Positions 1 to 8,442 are shown, numbered from the stretch's first letter. The stretch: 26,437 nt of DNA from CAYVZZ01 sp964456185 (GCA_964456185.1 CAYVZZ010000018.1:1-26437), one strand, 5' to 3'. Notes: generated by a model not told the origin, from the letters alone. Program-made: numbers and translations.

Positions 1-972
1 CGTTTGTGCATACAGGTTATTCAGAATAACCTCTCCCGATTCACCACGGCGCAGTTCAATCACAATACGTAAACCATCTTTATCTGACTCATCACGTATT
101 TCGCTGATACCTTCAATCTTTTTCTCTTTTACTAAGTCAGCTATTTTTTCAATTAAACGCGCTTTGTTTACTTGGTAGGGAATCTCAGTAACGATAATCG
201 TCTCACGACTGGTCTTTTCATCAACCTCAACCTGCGCTTTAGAGCGTATATAAATACGGCCACGCCCCGTGCGATAGGCTTGGATAATTCCTGCACGGCC
301 ATTAATAATTGCTCCGGTTGGAAAATCAGGCCCCGGGATGTGCTCCATCAATTCGTCCACTGTAATATCAGGATTATCTATCAGTGCCAAACACCCATTA
401 ACAACTTCTCCCAAATTATGCGGAGGGATATTTGTTGCCATCCCCACGGCAATACCCGATGAGCCATTAACCAGTAAATTAGGTACCCGAGTGGGTAATA
501 CTTGGGGAATAAATTCTTGCCCATCGTAATTGGGAACCCAATCGACCGTTTCTTTATCCAAGTCAGCCAATAGTTGATGGGCTATTTTTTGCATGCGTAT
601 CTCGGTATAACGCATAGCCGCCGCAGAGTCTCCGTCAATGGAACCAAAATTACCCTGCCCATCTACCAGCATATACCGTAAAGAAAATGGTTGAGCCATA
701 CGAACAATGGTGTTGTAAACCGCAGAGTCACCATGGGGGTGATATTTACCAATAACATCACCCACCACACGCGCCGACTTTTTATAAGGTTTGTTGTAAT
801 CGTTACCCAGCTCGTGCATCGCAAAAAGCACCCGCCGATGCACCGGCTTTAACCCGTCGCGCACGTCCGGCAACGCCCGCCCTACGATTACGCTCATGGC
901 GTAATCCAGGTAGGACTGCTTCATCTCGTCTTCGATATTGACTGGAATGACTTCTCTAGCCTGATCCGACAT
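1..972 (-). CDS. gyrA: DNA gyrase subunit A, N-terminal 324 codons (runs off the left edge)
   Basis: GyrA is the breakage-reunion subunit of DNA gyrase, which introduces negative supercoils. The reading frame is open from the ATG at 972 to the window edge and matches the E. coli protein almost residue for residue at the start (MSDQAREVIPVNIEDE, then DYAMSVIVGRALPDVRDG). The catalytic tyrosine is present in AAAMRYTEIR, equivalent to Tyr122. The quinolone-determining stretch reads HPHGDSAVYNTIVR: Ser83 is kept, but the position equivalent to Asp87 is Asn. A GAAGGA ribosome binding site lies 5 bases before the start. The gene is divergent from ubiG. The C-terminal part, including the DNA-wrapping domain, is outside the window. 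Identification is very secure. Confidence 0.98.
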   Translation of the reverse strand, partial: MSDQAREVIPVNIEDEMKQSYLDYAMSVIVGRALPDVRDGLKPVHRRVLFAMHELGNDYNKPYKKSARVVGDVIGKYHPHGDSAVYNTIVRMAQPFSLRYMLVDGQGNFGSIDGDSAAAMRYTEIRMQKIAHQLLADLDKETVDWVPNYDGQEFIPQVLPTRVPNLLVNGSSGIAVGMATNIPPHNLGEVVNGCLALIDNPDITVDELMEHIPGPDFPTGAIINGRAGIIQAYRTGRGRIYIRSKAQVEVDEKTSRETIIVTEIPYQVNKARLIEKIADLVKEKKIEGISEIRDESDKDGLRIVIELRRGESGEVILNNLYAQT

Positions 973-1033
973 TGTATTCCTTCATTTTTATTTGGTTACG
1001 CCATGCCCCAATGCCATGCCGTAAAAGGAGCAC

Positions 1034-1062
1034 ATCATACCACAAAGCCCCTCTTCTGTGAG
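1034..1062 (-). promoter_or_regulatory. Predicted sigma70-type promoter of gyrA
   Basis: On the minus strand, a CTCACA -35 hexamer (1057-1062) and a TATGAT -10 hexamer (1034-1039) are separated by exactly 17 bases. A TGG just before the -10 resembles an extended -10. It lies about 60 bases upstream of the gyrA start. It was found by eye only. Confidence 0.5.
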
Positions 1063-1086
1063 TGTGTTACCTAGCGTGTTATCCGT

Positions 1087-1092
1087 TATACT
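1087..1092 (+). promoter_or_regulatory. Possible -10 box for ubiG
   Basis: TATACT lies 32 bases upstream of the ubiG start, inside the short divergent intergenic region with gyrA. No convincing -35 is visible at 16-18 bases spacing, so this is a weak call. Confidence 0.3.
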
Positions 1093-1124
1093 TCACGCTA
1101 TTGTGTCAACCAACGGATTGCCTC

Positions 1125-1841
1125 ATGAACGAGCGCCAAACAGCCAATGTCGACCCGCAAGAAATCGCCAAATTTGAAGCCTTGGCCGACAAATGGTGGG
1201 ACCCGCAATCGGAATTTCGTCCATTGCACGATATCAATCCGCTGCGTTTGAACTATATCGACAAACACTGCACTTTGCCCGATAAAAAAGTGGTCGATGT
1301 GGGCTGCGGTGGCGGCCTGTTATCGGAAGGCATGGCACGTCGTAGCGCCAAGGTCACCGGCATTGATATGGGCGCAGCGCCCATTGCCGTGGCCAAACAG
1401 CATGCCGAAGAACAAGGCGTCGAGGTCGAATACCAACAAATCGCCGTCGATGAATTGGCCGACCAGCGCGAAGGCCAATATGACTTGGTGACCTGTTTGG
1501 AAATGCTCGAGCATGTGCCAGACCCTGCCGCCATCGTGAAAGCCTGCGCCAAACTCGCCAAACCCGGTGGCACACTGGTGTTTTCTACCATTAACCGCAA
1601 CCCGAAATCTTTTTTGTTTGCCATTGTCGGTGCGGAATACATCATGAATCTTGTACCGCGCGGCACCCATGAGTACACGCGCTTCATTCGCCCGTCCGAG
1701 CTGGCCGGCTGGTGCCGTGATGCCGGGCTGGAAGTGACCGACACCAGCGGCATGACCTATAACCCCATCACACAAATCTACCGCATTGGCCGGGACGTGG
1801 GCGTGAACTATTTAATGGTGGCGAGAAAAGCCGATGTTTAA
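1125..1841 (+). CDS. ubiG: Ubiquinone biosynthesis O-methyltransferase UbiG
   Basis: UbiG is an SAM-dependent methyltransferase that performs both O-methylations of ubiquinone synthesis. The 238-residue length fits the family (E. coli about 240). The N-terminus has the typical pattern EIAKFEALADKWWDP, followed by SAM motif I VDVGCGGGLLSE and the acidic GIDM loop. The later segment LEMLEHVPDP is the usual post-motif, and the C-terminal half has the family pattern GTHEYTRFIRPSEL. The frame stays open upstream to a GTG at 1062, but homology begins at the ATG at 1125, so that start is chosen. The gene overlaps the next one by 8 bases, indicating translational coupling. Confidence 0.97.
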   Translation: MNERQTANVDPQEIAKFEALADKWWDPQSEFRPLHDINPLRLNYIDKHCTLPDKKVVDVGCGGGLLSEGMARRSAKVTGIDMGAAPIAVAKQHAEEQGVEVEYQQIAVDELADQREGQYDLVTCLEMLEHVPDPAAIVKACAKLAKPGGTLVFSTINRNPKSFLFAIVGAEYIMNLVPRGTHEYTRFIRPSELAGWCRDAGLEVTDTSGMTYNPITQIYRIGRDVGVNYLMVARKADV

Positions 1842-2496
1842 GGCGGTTTTCTTTGATTTAGACGGCACTTTGGTCGACACCGCTCGCGACTTTGAGCGCA
1901 CGATTAACGGCCTGCTGCGTGCCGACGGGCGCCCGCCCTTACCCTTTGCTGCCGTGCGTGCCGAAGTATCCAACGGCGCACGCGCCATGACAAAGCTAGC
2001 CTTTGGCTTACAAGAAGGCGATGCGGGTTTTGACGAACGCTTGGCGCAACTGCTCGACGCCTATGCTGATGAAATCAGCGATTGCTCTACTCTATTCGAT
2101 GGCATGGCCGACGTGCTCGACCTACTCGATGAGCAAGACATTCCCTGGGGCGTGGTAACCAACAAGCCGTTACGTTTTAGCGCGCCATTAATGCAAGCGT
2201 TGGCACTCGACACGCGCATCAGCACGCTGATTTGTCCCGACCATGTCAAACAGCGCAAGCCCGACCCGGAAAGCCTGTTTCTCGCCGCCGACGAAACCGG
2301 CGTAGACGCCAAGAGCTGCTTATATGTCGGCGACCACCAGCGCGACATTGAGGCCGGTCGCAATGCAGGCATGACCACCGCTGCCGCGCTGTACGGCTAC
2401 ATCGGCTCGGACGACAGCCCGCGCGACTGGCAAGCCGACTATTACCTCGACAGCCCGCAAGATTTGCTCAACTTACTCACATCTCACTCCACCTAA
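1834..2496 (+). CDS. mupP: HAD-family phosphatase, MupP/Gph type
   Basis: This 220-residue HAD hydrolase has all the catalytic motifs: the nucleophile pair in FFDLDGTLVDT (Asp8 and Asp10), the VVTNKP motif II, the lysine of QRKPDPESL, and the acidic motif YVGDHQRDIEAG. The helical cap between motifs I and II is that of phosphoglycolate-phosphatase-like enzymes. In Pseudomonas the gene directly after ubiG and before a YciK-like SDR is mupP, an N-acetylmuramic acid 6-phosphate phosphatase in cell-wall recycling; the same order here favours that role over phosphoglycolate phosphatase. It overlaps ubiG by 8 bases. The specific substrate is inferred from synteny, not from the protein itself. Confidence 0.85.
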   Translation: MFKAVFFDLDGTLVDTARDFERTINGLLRADGRPPLPFAAVRAEVSNGARAMTKLAFGLQEGDAGFDERLAQLLDAYADEISDCSTLFDGMADVLDLLDEQDIPWGVVTNKPLRFSAPLMQALALDTRISTLICPDHVKQRKPDPESLFLAADETGVDAKSCLYVGDHQRDIEAGRNAGMTTAAALYGYIGSDDSPRDWQADYYLDSPQDLLNLLTSHST

Positions 2497-2512
2497 GAGA
2501 GACACCATTACC

Positions 2513-3298
2513 ATGACTGTGCCCAACGCCGCTATCAGCCAAATCGCCCGCGATTTTCAATGCCCGTCAGACGCCTATAAAGGCAAGACCATTTTGGTGA
2601 CGGGTGCAGGCGATGGCATTGGCAAGGCCGTGTCCATGGCGCTAGCCAAACACGGCGCTACTGTCGTGCTGCTGGGACGCACCCAAAGCAAGCTGGAAGC
2701 CGTTTACGATGCCATCGAAGCGGCCGGTTACCCCAAGCCAGCTCAGGTGCCACTGGATATGGAGCGCGCCCTACCCGAGCATTACAACGAGCTGGCGCAC
2801 ATGCTCAATGATGAATTTGGCCAGCTGGACGGCCTGCTACACAACGCCGGCGTACTGGGCGAAATCACCCCGCTCGACCAATATGAAATCGACACTTGGC
2901 AAAAAGTGATGCAAATCAACGTCAATGCCACCTATTACCTTACCCGCGCTTTGCTGCCGTTATTAAAAGCCGCACCGGATGCCTCCCTGCTCTTTACTTC
3001 CTCCAGCGTGGGCCGCAAAGGGCGTGCGTTTTGGGGTGCCTACGCCATCAGCAAATTTGCCACCGAAGGCATGTCACAAGTGTTGGCCGACGAGTTGGAA
3101 AACCTCACCAACATTCGCATCAACACCATCAACCCGGGTGCGTGTCGCACCAAAATGCGTAAAAAAGCCTACCCCAACGAGGACAAAGATTTACTCGCTG
3201 CACCGGAAGACATTATCCCTGCCTATTTATACCTGCTAGGCAATGCCGAACGCAGTGTAAATGGCCTCGCCATCGACGCCCAAGCGCCCAAGGCATAA
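2513..3298 (+). CDS. yciK: YciK-family short-chain dehydrogenase/reductase
   Basis: This is a classical SDR of 261 residues (E. coli YciK about 252). It shows the Rossmann glycine motif TGAGDGIGKA, the HNAGVLG segment, a serine run in FTSSSVGRKG and the catalytic YxxxK in AYAISKFATEG. The segment around GEITPLDQY is typical of the YciK subgroup. Its physiological substrate is not established as far as I know. It follows mupP by 16 bases and precedes xseA by 2, so all probably share one transcript. Confidence 0.9.
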   Translation: MTVPNAAISQIARDFQCPSDAYKGKTILVTGAGDGIGKAVSMALAKHGATVVLLGRTQSKLEAVYDAIEAAGYPKPAQVPLDMERALPEHYNELAHMLNDEFGQLDGLLHNAGVLGEITPLDQYEIDTWQKVMQINVNATYYLTRALLPLLKAAPDASLLFTSSSVGRKGRAFWGAYAISKFATEGMSQVLADELENLTNIRINTINPGACRTKMRKKAYPNEDKDLLAAPEDIIPAYLYLLGNAERSVNGLAIDAQAPKA

Positions 3299-3300
3299 CC

Positions 3301-4647
3301 ATGTCCCAAGCCGACGACATTTGGACGGTCAGCCGCCTTAACCGCACGGCGCGCCAGCTGCTGGAAAAGCAGCTAACCACCGTATGGTTGGAAGGCGAGC
3401 TGACCAACTTCAAATCTTATCGGTCGGGACATTGGTATTTCAGCCTGCAAGACGACAAATCGCAGGTGAGCGGCGTCATGTTCGGCTTTCGCAATCGCGG
3501 GGTGAAGTTTCGTCCGCAAGACGGCCAGCAGGTGCGTGTGCAGGCGGAAGTGTCACTTTATGAGCCACGCGGCCAGTTTCAGCTTAAAGTCATCAAAATG
3601 CAGCCCGCTGGCACGGGGGCCTTGCTGCAACAGCTAGAACAACTCAAACGCAAGCTACATGCCGAAGGGTTATTTGCCGAAGAAAACAAACAGCCGCTGC
3701 CTTATTTACCGCGGCAAATTGGCGTCATCACCTCGGCCAGTGGCGCGGCGTTTCATGACATCTTGCACGTATTAAAGCGTCGTTGTCCGCAAATTCCCGT
3801 GGTGTTGTATCCGGCCAGCGTGCAAGGGGCTGCCGCCCCCGAACAACTCAACCGCGCATTGCACACCGCCATTAGGCGCAACGAATGCGACCTTCTCATC
3901 ATCGGTCGCGGCGGTGGCTCGCTGGAAGACCTATTCTGCTTTAACGACGAAGCCCTAACGCGGGCCGTAGCCGCCTGCCCGATTCCCATCATTTCGGCAG
4001 TCGGCCATGAAGTGGATTTCTCGCTTACTGATTTCGCTGCCGACAAACGCGCACCAACCCCTTCCGCTGCTGCCGAAATCGCTTGTCCCGATATGGCTGC
4101 CTGGGCGCAGCTGGTCACCACTTGGCAGCAACGTCTGGAACGCGCCATGGAACGGCAACTGGGCACCTACCATCAACAAGTGGAACAACTGCAGCGCCGC
4201 TTGTTATCGCCCGACCAGCTATTGCAGCAACGTGCGCAGCAGCTGGACAACTTGCAAGAACGCATGGAGCTGGTGTGGCGTCACGTCAGCAGCGAGCAGC
4301 GCAATCGACTGGCATTTTTGCAAAAGCGGCTAAGCAACCAGCAGCCACAAAACCGCTTGCAGCAACACCGGCAACAGCTCGCTCAATATCAACAACGTCT
4401 GACGCGTTGTATTAACGAACAACTACAGCGCAAACAACAAGCCATCACCCCGTTAATGCATCGGTTGCAAATGGCTTCACCCAAAAACCTGTTAGAACGG
4501 GGTTATAGCCTCACCCTATTGGAAAGTAGCGGTCAGGTGGTTAAACACGACACGCCCATCCGCGAGGGCGACGCCTTGAGAACGCATCTCGCAGGCAATA
4601 GGCAGTTACAAAGTCAGGTCACAAAAGTCATCGACGCTGACGATTAA
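3301..4647 (+). CDS. xseA: Exodeoxyribonuclease VII large subunit XseA
   Basis: XseA is the catalytic subunit of exonuclease VII, which degrades single-stranded DNA to oligonucleotides in complex with the small XseB. The 448-residue length fits (E. coli 456). The N-terminal OB-fold is recognisable from VWLEGELTNFKSYRSGHWYF, and the nuclease core carries GVITSASGAAFHDI, the glycine-rich IIGRGGGSLEDLFCFNDE and the SAVGHEVDFSLTDFAADKRA block. After that a long Gln- and Arg-rich helical region (roughly residues 270-395) is the expected coiled coil, followed by the short C-terminal segment LLERGYSLTLLES. No xseB is present in the window. The start is the ATG two bases after the previous stop. Confidence 0.97.
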   Translation: MSQADDIWTVSRLNRTARQLLEKQLTTVWLEGELTNFKSYRSGHWYFSLQDDKSQVSGVMFGFRNRGVKFRPQDGQQVRVQAEVSLYEPRGQFQLKVIKMQPAGTGALLQQLEQLKRKLHAEGLFAEENKQPLPYLPRQIGVITSASGAAFHDILHVLKRRCPQIPVVLYPASVQGAAAPEQLNRALHTAIRRNECDLLIIGRGGGSLEDLFCFNDEALTRAVAACPIPIISAVGHEVDFSLTDFAADKRAPTPSAAAEIACPDMAAWAQLVTTWQQRLERAMERQLGTYHQQVEQLQRRLLSPDQLLQQRAQQLDNLQERMELVWRHVSSEQRNRLAFLQKRLSNQQPQNRLQQHRQQLAQYQQRLTRCINEQLQRKQQAITPLMHRLQMASPKNLLERGYSLTLLESSGQVVKHDTPIREGDALRTHLAGNRQLQSQVTKVIDADD

Positions 4648-4723
4648 ATTTGTCGACATCATCAACACAAGGCAATATATCCCTATGCCACAATCATAAC
4701 GGTGCATACATTTTGGAGGGAAA

Positions 4724-5497
4724 ATGCGTCTACCGTCTGCCAACGGATTATTACAAGAAACCAGCGAAAAGCTGCGCCCCTACGCCCTGCGCGTTTACCC
4801 GCTCTACATTTGGGTAATTTTTGTTCCCGTCATGCTACTCGCCACCGTCTTGTGGTTTCTGGCCTTTAGTCTTTGTTTTCATTTCATGAGCCCCAACCGC
4901 GCCGGTAAAGTCTTTGCTTCCACCTGGTCGCGCTTTGGGTTATGGCTGGCCGGCATTCACGTCGAGCTGGAAGGTGTTGAGAATATTCCCAAAAACCAAA
5001 GTGTTGTCGTGGTCGCCAACCACCTCAGCCACGTCGATATCTGGGTGCTTTACGGCCACCTGCCAGTGGATTTCCGCTGGGTGCTCAAACAAGAGCTGCG
5101 CAAAGTGCCCATTATTGGCTATAGCTGTGAAAAGCTCGGGCATGTGTTTGTGAATCGCGGCCACCATGCCGACGCCATGGCGTCATTAGAAAAAGCCAAA
5201 CAGCAAATCACCGGTGGCACCAGCATCATCTTCTTCCCCGAAGGCACCCGCAGCCGCAACGGCAAGTTACACGAGTTCAAAAAAGGCGCCTTTCACATGG
5301 CCAATGATTTGGATTTACCGGTGTTGCCCGTCAGCATCATTGGCACCGGCCAAGTGTTGCCTGCGGCCACCCTGTCCCCAGCCCATCATCCCGTGAAAAT
5401 GGTAATACATCCGGTAATTCCCCAGCCCGAGGACAAGGTCGTGGAGACGCTTCGCACCACCAGCCACCGCGTCATCAAATCATCACTCGGCGAATAA
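4724..5497 (+). CDS. plsC: 1-acyl-sn-glycerol-3-phosphate acyltransferase (PlsC family)
   Basis: PlsC-type enzymes acylate lysophosphatidic acid to phosphatidic acid at the inner membrane. The 257-residue protein has a hydrophobic N-terminal segment (about residues 25-55) and then the acyltransferase blocks in order: the NHX4D motif as NHLSHVDIW, the FVNRG block, the FFPEGTRSRNG block, and VLPVSIIGTG. A strong GGAGGG ribosome binding site lies a few bases before the ATG. The gene is separated from xseA by 76 bases and may have its own promoter there. Paralogues with other acyl acceptors share these motifs, so the exact acceptor is not proven. Confidence 0.92.
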   Translation: MRLPSANGLLQETSEKLRPYALRVYPLYIWVIFVPVMLLATVLWFLAFSLCFHFMSPNRAGKVFASTWSRFGLWLAGIHVELEGVENIPKNQSVVVVANHLSHVDIWVLYGHLPVDFRWVLKQELRKVPIIGYSCEKLGHVFVNRGHHADAMASLEKAKQQITGGTSIIFFPEGTRSRNGKLHEFKKGAFHMANDLDLPVLPVSIIGTGQVLPAATLSPAHHPVKMVIHPVIPQPEDKVVETLRTTSHRVIKSSLGE

Positions 5498-5584
5498 ACG
5501 AATTGGCGCACTTCGCCCTGCGGGCAAGCCACACTCGCTGGTATAGTCAGGGCGTTTATCCACTTTTGTTACGGGGTTATCTCC

Positions 5585-6433
5585 ATGAAATCACTCTCTA
5601 ACCGTGTTGCCGTCATTACTGGCGCAGGTTCTGGCATTGGCCGTGCTTTGGCTTATAACCTAGGTAAGCGCGGCTGCCGCCTGGCCTTGGCCGATGTCAA
5701 TGAAGCCGGACTAAAAGAAACTGCCGATGAACTGCAAAACCAAGGCGTTGAGCTCATCACCCAAAAGCTGGATGTGGCCGACCGTGACGCCGTGTACGCC
5801 TTTGCCGACCAAGTAGCCGAGCAATTTGGTGAAATCCACCTCGTCTTCAACAACGCCGGTGTGGCGCTGGGTGCCACCGTCGAAGACATGAAATACGACG
5901 ACTTCGAATGGCTCTTCAACATCAACTTCTGGGGCGTGGTATACGGCACCAAAGGCTTCTTGCCTTATCTGAAACAAGCCGACGAAGGCCACATCGTCAA
6001 CATCTCCAGCGTATTCGGCTTTATCGGCGTACCCACGCAATCCGCCTATAACGCCGCCAAATTTGCCGTGCGCGGCTTCACCGAATCACTGCGCCAAGAG
6101 CTGGAAATCGAAGGCAGCAACGTCTCTTGCTCCTGCGTTCACCCGGGCGGCATCAAAACCAACATCGCCAAAAACGCCCGCATGGGTGACGACATCGAAC
6201 GCCTCATCGGCAAAAAAGGCGAAAAAGCCACCGCCGACTTTGAAAAGCTCTTTCGCACCACCCCGGCCGATGCCGCCAAAACCATCCTCAAAGGCGTGGA
6301 ACACAACAAGCGCCGCGTGCTGATTGGTGCCGACGCACACGCCATCGACACCATGCAACGCCTGCTGCCCACCGGTTACCAAGGGCTCATGGCCAGCGGG
6401 CAGAAAATGTTATTGAAGCGAGGGCGGCATTAA
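5585..6433 (+). CDS. SDR-family oxidoreductase of unknown substrate
   Basis: This is a 282-residue classical SDR. The cofactor motif is TGAGSGIGRA, followed by FNNAGVALG, the NINFWGVVYGTKGFLP helix, the serine of NISSVFG and the catalytic tyrosine and lysine in AYNAAKFAVRG. The long C-terminal extension past HPGGIKTNIAK is seen in SDRs often annotated as acetoin dehydrogenase-like or general alcohol dehydrogenases. Nothing nearby fixes the substrate. It sits last in the housekeeping run and is followed by a palindromic repeat about 25 bases past its stop, which could act as a transcription end. Confidence 0.85.
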   Translation: MKSLSNRVAVITGAGSGIGRALAYNLGKRGCRLALADVNEAGLKETADELQNQGVELITQKLDVADRDAVYAFADQVAEQFGEIHLVFNNAGVALGATVEDMKYDDFEWLFNINFWGVVYGTKGFLPYLKQADEGHIVNISSVFGFIGVPTQSAYNAAKFAVRGFTESLRQELEIEGSNVSCSCVHPGGIKTNIAKNARMGDDIERLIGKKGEKATADFEKLFRTTPADAAKTILKGVEHNKRRVLIGADAHAIDTMQRLLPTGYQGLMASGQKMLLKRGRH

Positions 6434-6457
6434 AGGCACCACAAAAAGCCGATTATT

Positions 6458-6523
6458 GTCGCGGACAGGGTCCGCAACTAAAGCGTGCCGTATTTCTTTG
6501 TAGGTGCGGACCCCGTACGCGAC
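6458..6523. repeat. Dispersed palindromic repeat, family R1, degenerate copy
   Basis: The left arm (6458-6475) starts GTCGCGGACAGGGTCC and the right arm (6506-6523) is its imperfect reverse complement ending GTACGCGAC. The same element occurs at 25281-25346 with perfect arms. This copy lies just after an SDR stop codon and could form a long hairpin in the transcript. Confidence 0.85.
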
Positions 6524-6603
6524 ATGGTTGTAAATACACAACCCCATCGTAATTTTTACAAGTCCGCTTCTGTAGACCGACGTTTTGAATCAATCGCATT
6601 ACC

Positions 6604-6644
6604 CAAAACACCAAGCCCGCAACGCAGAGCTTATGCGGGCCTAC
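6604..6644. repeat. Dispersed palindromic repeat, family R2, right half only
   Basis: This stretch matches the right half of the R2 copies at 11735-11831 and 25158-25256. It has the hairpin GCCCGCA...TGCGGGC and the terminal GGGCCTAC, and similarity begins in a short AAAACAC stretch before it. The left half is missing. Its outer edge abuts the truncated end of a ParD remnant. Confidence 0.8.
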
Positions 6645-6782
6645 GCAGGCAATCCTCTGCATTCTCACGTTGTCGTTGACGCGCCAAATCGTGAACATAA
6701 TCCGACGTACTGGAAAAACCACCCAAATTGACCTCTTCATCAATAAACCGCAGACTCTGCGCGCCAGGATAACAACATTGAT
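6645..6782 (-). pseudogene. Remnant of a ParD-family antitoxin gene
   Basis: Read on the minus strand, this segment encodes SLRFIDEEVNLGGFSSTSDY followed by VHDLARQRQREN. It aligns closely with the intact ParD at 24722-24970, which has SLKQFIDREVDLGGFSSTSD and then VRDLVRQRQREH. Homology starts at about residue 4 of the intact protein but no start codon is kept. It ends a few codons after the RQRQRE stretch, exactly where a half R2 repeat (6604-6644) begins. About the last 35 codons of the antitoxin and the whole toxin gene are absent. An open frame of about 140 codons through here is in another frame and is not a gene. Confidence 0.8.
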
Positions 6783-6820
6783 GAGGCGGAAAGCGGCCTG
6801 CATCTGCGTAAAAGGCTTAG

Positions 6821-8083
6821 TCACATAAACTGATCGGCAGAAACAGAAGGGTTCAAAAAGCTGCGCTGCCACAGTAAATTTGCCTCAGCGTCGGTCAATT
6901 CAGCCTCTTCACAAATAGTCTGCCAGCGTTCGTTTATGGTTATGATTTGCTGCTGAATAATCCGTCGTGCTTTTTCCTCGCTTAACAGGAAACTCGATGC
7001 GGCCTGTAGGCACACAAGCAAATTGGCGCGATTGTTTTCTCCAATAATACGCATTGCCTGCGATGCTTCATTGCCGGAACGCGGTTGCGGGCAAATATCA
7101 TAGGCTGGTGTCAGGCTGAGTTGCTCACCATCCCAAAAGGCCGCATGGTTACGTGCATGATCATCGGTATTGCCGCATAGCACATTAAACACCAAGCGCC
7201 CAAATAACTCCTTCAAGGTGTCGCGCGGTGAGTCAAAACGCTGACGAATCAAATCGGCAAACGTCTCATAACTGGCGTATCTTGCCCACATCTCATCCAA
7301 CTCAAAAAGTGTTAACGCCGACACCATCAAACGGCGCGACCACCCCTCTGGTTGCCTAATGCGATCAAACCGCTCGACCAGCAACACATCCTTTCCTGCC
7401 ACTTTCACCAGCTGAACCGGAGCAACCTCTAAACCCGCGAATGCGGCCAGCCGCATCGCAACAAACTCCGCCTTAACCACCGGGAACACATCAGAGCCAG
7501 ATGAGAACTTCGCGACAAACTTTTTATCATCTTGCTGCAATAACGCCTTAGGCCGCGCACCGCCAATTGAGCTGGCATGAAACAGCGCCTGGTCCAAAAT
7601 AGGAGATAGCACCTGCCCTTGTTCCAAGCGCTCAACAGACTCCAGCAGCTCAATCAGAGTGGGATTATTCTGCAAGCGAGGCTCATATACCTTAGCGGAA
7701 CGCTGAAAGTCCAACGCCCCTGGCCTGTCCGAACCTGACATAAGCCAATACGTTAGCTCGTCCAACGCTGTCGTATCAGTTTCTCTTCCCTTGGCGCCAA
7801 TCATTCGATTCAAAATAACGCGACGCCCCCAGGCATCTGGTGCACCATCGCGAAGACACCCCGGCATCAGCAAATTGTTCCGTGGCTCAATAATGCCGGC
7901 CGTCAAAGGAAGCTCGGGCAAATAAAGTGGCATCGGCTTCGATGTATCGCGCATCCTTTCAAGATAGCTGCGGCCATAGTTAAATAGCAATCGTTCACCA
8001 CGGCTGAACACTCGCCCCGCCACAACAGGACGCGTCTCGCCAAGTAGCCATACCCAAACAAACGCTTCGTTATCAGAAATCAT
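6821..8083 (-). CDS. hipA: HipA-family serine/threonine kinase toxin
   Basis: HipA toxins are kinases; E. coli HipA phosphorylates glutamyl-tRNA synthetase and induces growth arrest. The protein is 420 residues (E. coli HipA 440). The N-terminal subdomain is followed by SIGGARPK (about 173-180, the glycine-rich loop) and a kinase lysine in the FVAKF stretch. LVERFDR comes next, then the catalytic loop GNTDDHARN (about 304-312; Asp307 and Asn312 match E. coli Asp309 and Asn314) and the metal-binding Asp of AYDI (about 329). The frame extends to an ATG at 8098, but GAGG six bases before the ATG at 8083 decides the start. It overlaps hipB by 11 bases. All key residues are present, so it looks functional. 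Confidence 0.93.
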   Translation of the reverse strand: MISDNEAFVWVWLLGETRPVVAGRVFSRGERLLFNYGRSYLERMRDTSKPMPLYLPELPLTAGIIEPRNNLLMPGCLRDGAPDAWGRRVILNRMIGAKGRETDTTALDELTYWLMSGSDRPGALDFQRSAKVYEPRLQNNPTLIELLESVERLEQGQVLSPILDQALFHASSIGGARPKALLQQDDKKFVAKFSSGSDVFPVVKAEFVAMRLAAFAGLEVAPVQLVKVAGKDVLLVERFDRIRQPEGWSRRLMVSALTLFELDEMWARYASYETFADLIRQRFDSPRDTLKELFGRLVFNVLCGNTDDHARNHAAFWDGEQLSLTPAYDICPQPRSGNEASQAMRIIGENNRANLLVCLQAASSFLLSEEKARRIIQQQIITINERWQTICEEAELTDAEANLLWQRSFLNPSVSADQFM

Positions 8084-8402
8084 CAAACACCTCATCATCC
8101 TTGATGCGTACCCGTTGCGGCAACAGGCTCAGCTTATCGCTCACCATTTGCAAATGTGGACTTAATGGCTTGCCGTCAGGCACAAACAATGTCACACCAA
8201 CCAACACAGCCAACTCAAATACCGTGCCAATGGCACAAGAAGGACGCCCTTGTTCTACCCGACGCAGAGTGGCACGAGCAATACCCGCCCTTTCGGCCAG
8301 CTGTTCCTCAGTCCAACCTTTTTCCTTGCGAGCCAGGCGGATGCGCATTCCCAGTAATGACACGGCATCCCTAGCTTGTTGGCTTAATGTTGATTTTGTC
8401 AT
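8073..8402 (-). CDS. hipB: HipB-like XRE-family antitoxin and repressor
   Basis: This protein of about 109 residues has one Cro/C1-type helix-turn-helix: GMRIRLARKEKGWTEEQLAE followed by RAGIARATLRRVEQG. HipB binds HipA and represses the hipBA promoter. The frame extends further upstream (ATGs at 8414 and 8465), but the region before 8402 is occupied by a promoter-like stretch and an inverted repeat, so the start at 8402, or 8414, is preferred. The C-terminal tail is rich in Asp and Glu, and the gene overlaps hipA by 11 bases, giving translational coupling and the standard antitoxin-first order. Confidence 0.9.
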   Translation of the reverse strand: MTKSTLSQQARDAVSLLGMRIRLARKEKGWTEEQLAERAGIARATLRRVEQGRPSCAIGTVFELAVLVGVTLFVPDGKPLSPHLQMVSDKLSLLPQRVRIKDDEVFDDF

Positions 8403-8429
8403 TTTGTCTATCATGCTATACAACAATGA

Positions 8430-8442
8430 TGTTAATGTAACA
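8430..8442. promoter_or_regulatory. Candidate HipB operator upstream of hipBA
   Basis: TGTTA-ATG-TAACA is a perfect 5-base inverted repeat. On the minus strand it overlaps a TTGTTA hexamer that lies 17 bases before a TATAGC hexamer, a plausible promoter ending just before the hipB start. An operator inside the promoter would fit autoregulation by HipB. Only one copy of the repeat is evident. Confidence 0.4.

Noticed and set aside
172..529. Plus-strand open frames inside gyrA
   Set aside because: They are antisense to a highly conserved gyrA reading frame and have no recognisable product.
1253..1775. Long open frames antisense to ubiG
   Set aside because: They overlap a well-supported conserved gene, have no homology and reflect its codon bias.
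5498..5584. A possible terminator hairpin after plsC (GCCC TGC GGGC)
   Set aside because: The stem is only four bases and lacks a following T run.
6453..6872. A 139-codon minus-strand open frame spanning the ParD remnant and repeats
   Set aside because: It is in a different frame from the ParD homology, crosses two repeats and the hipA end, and resembles no protein family.
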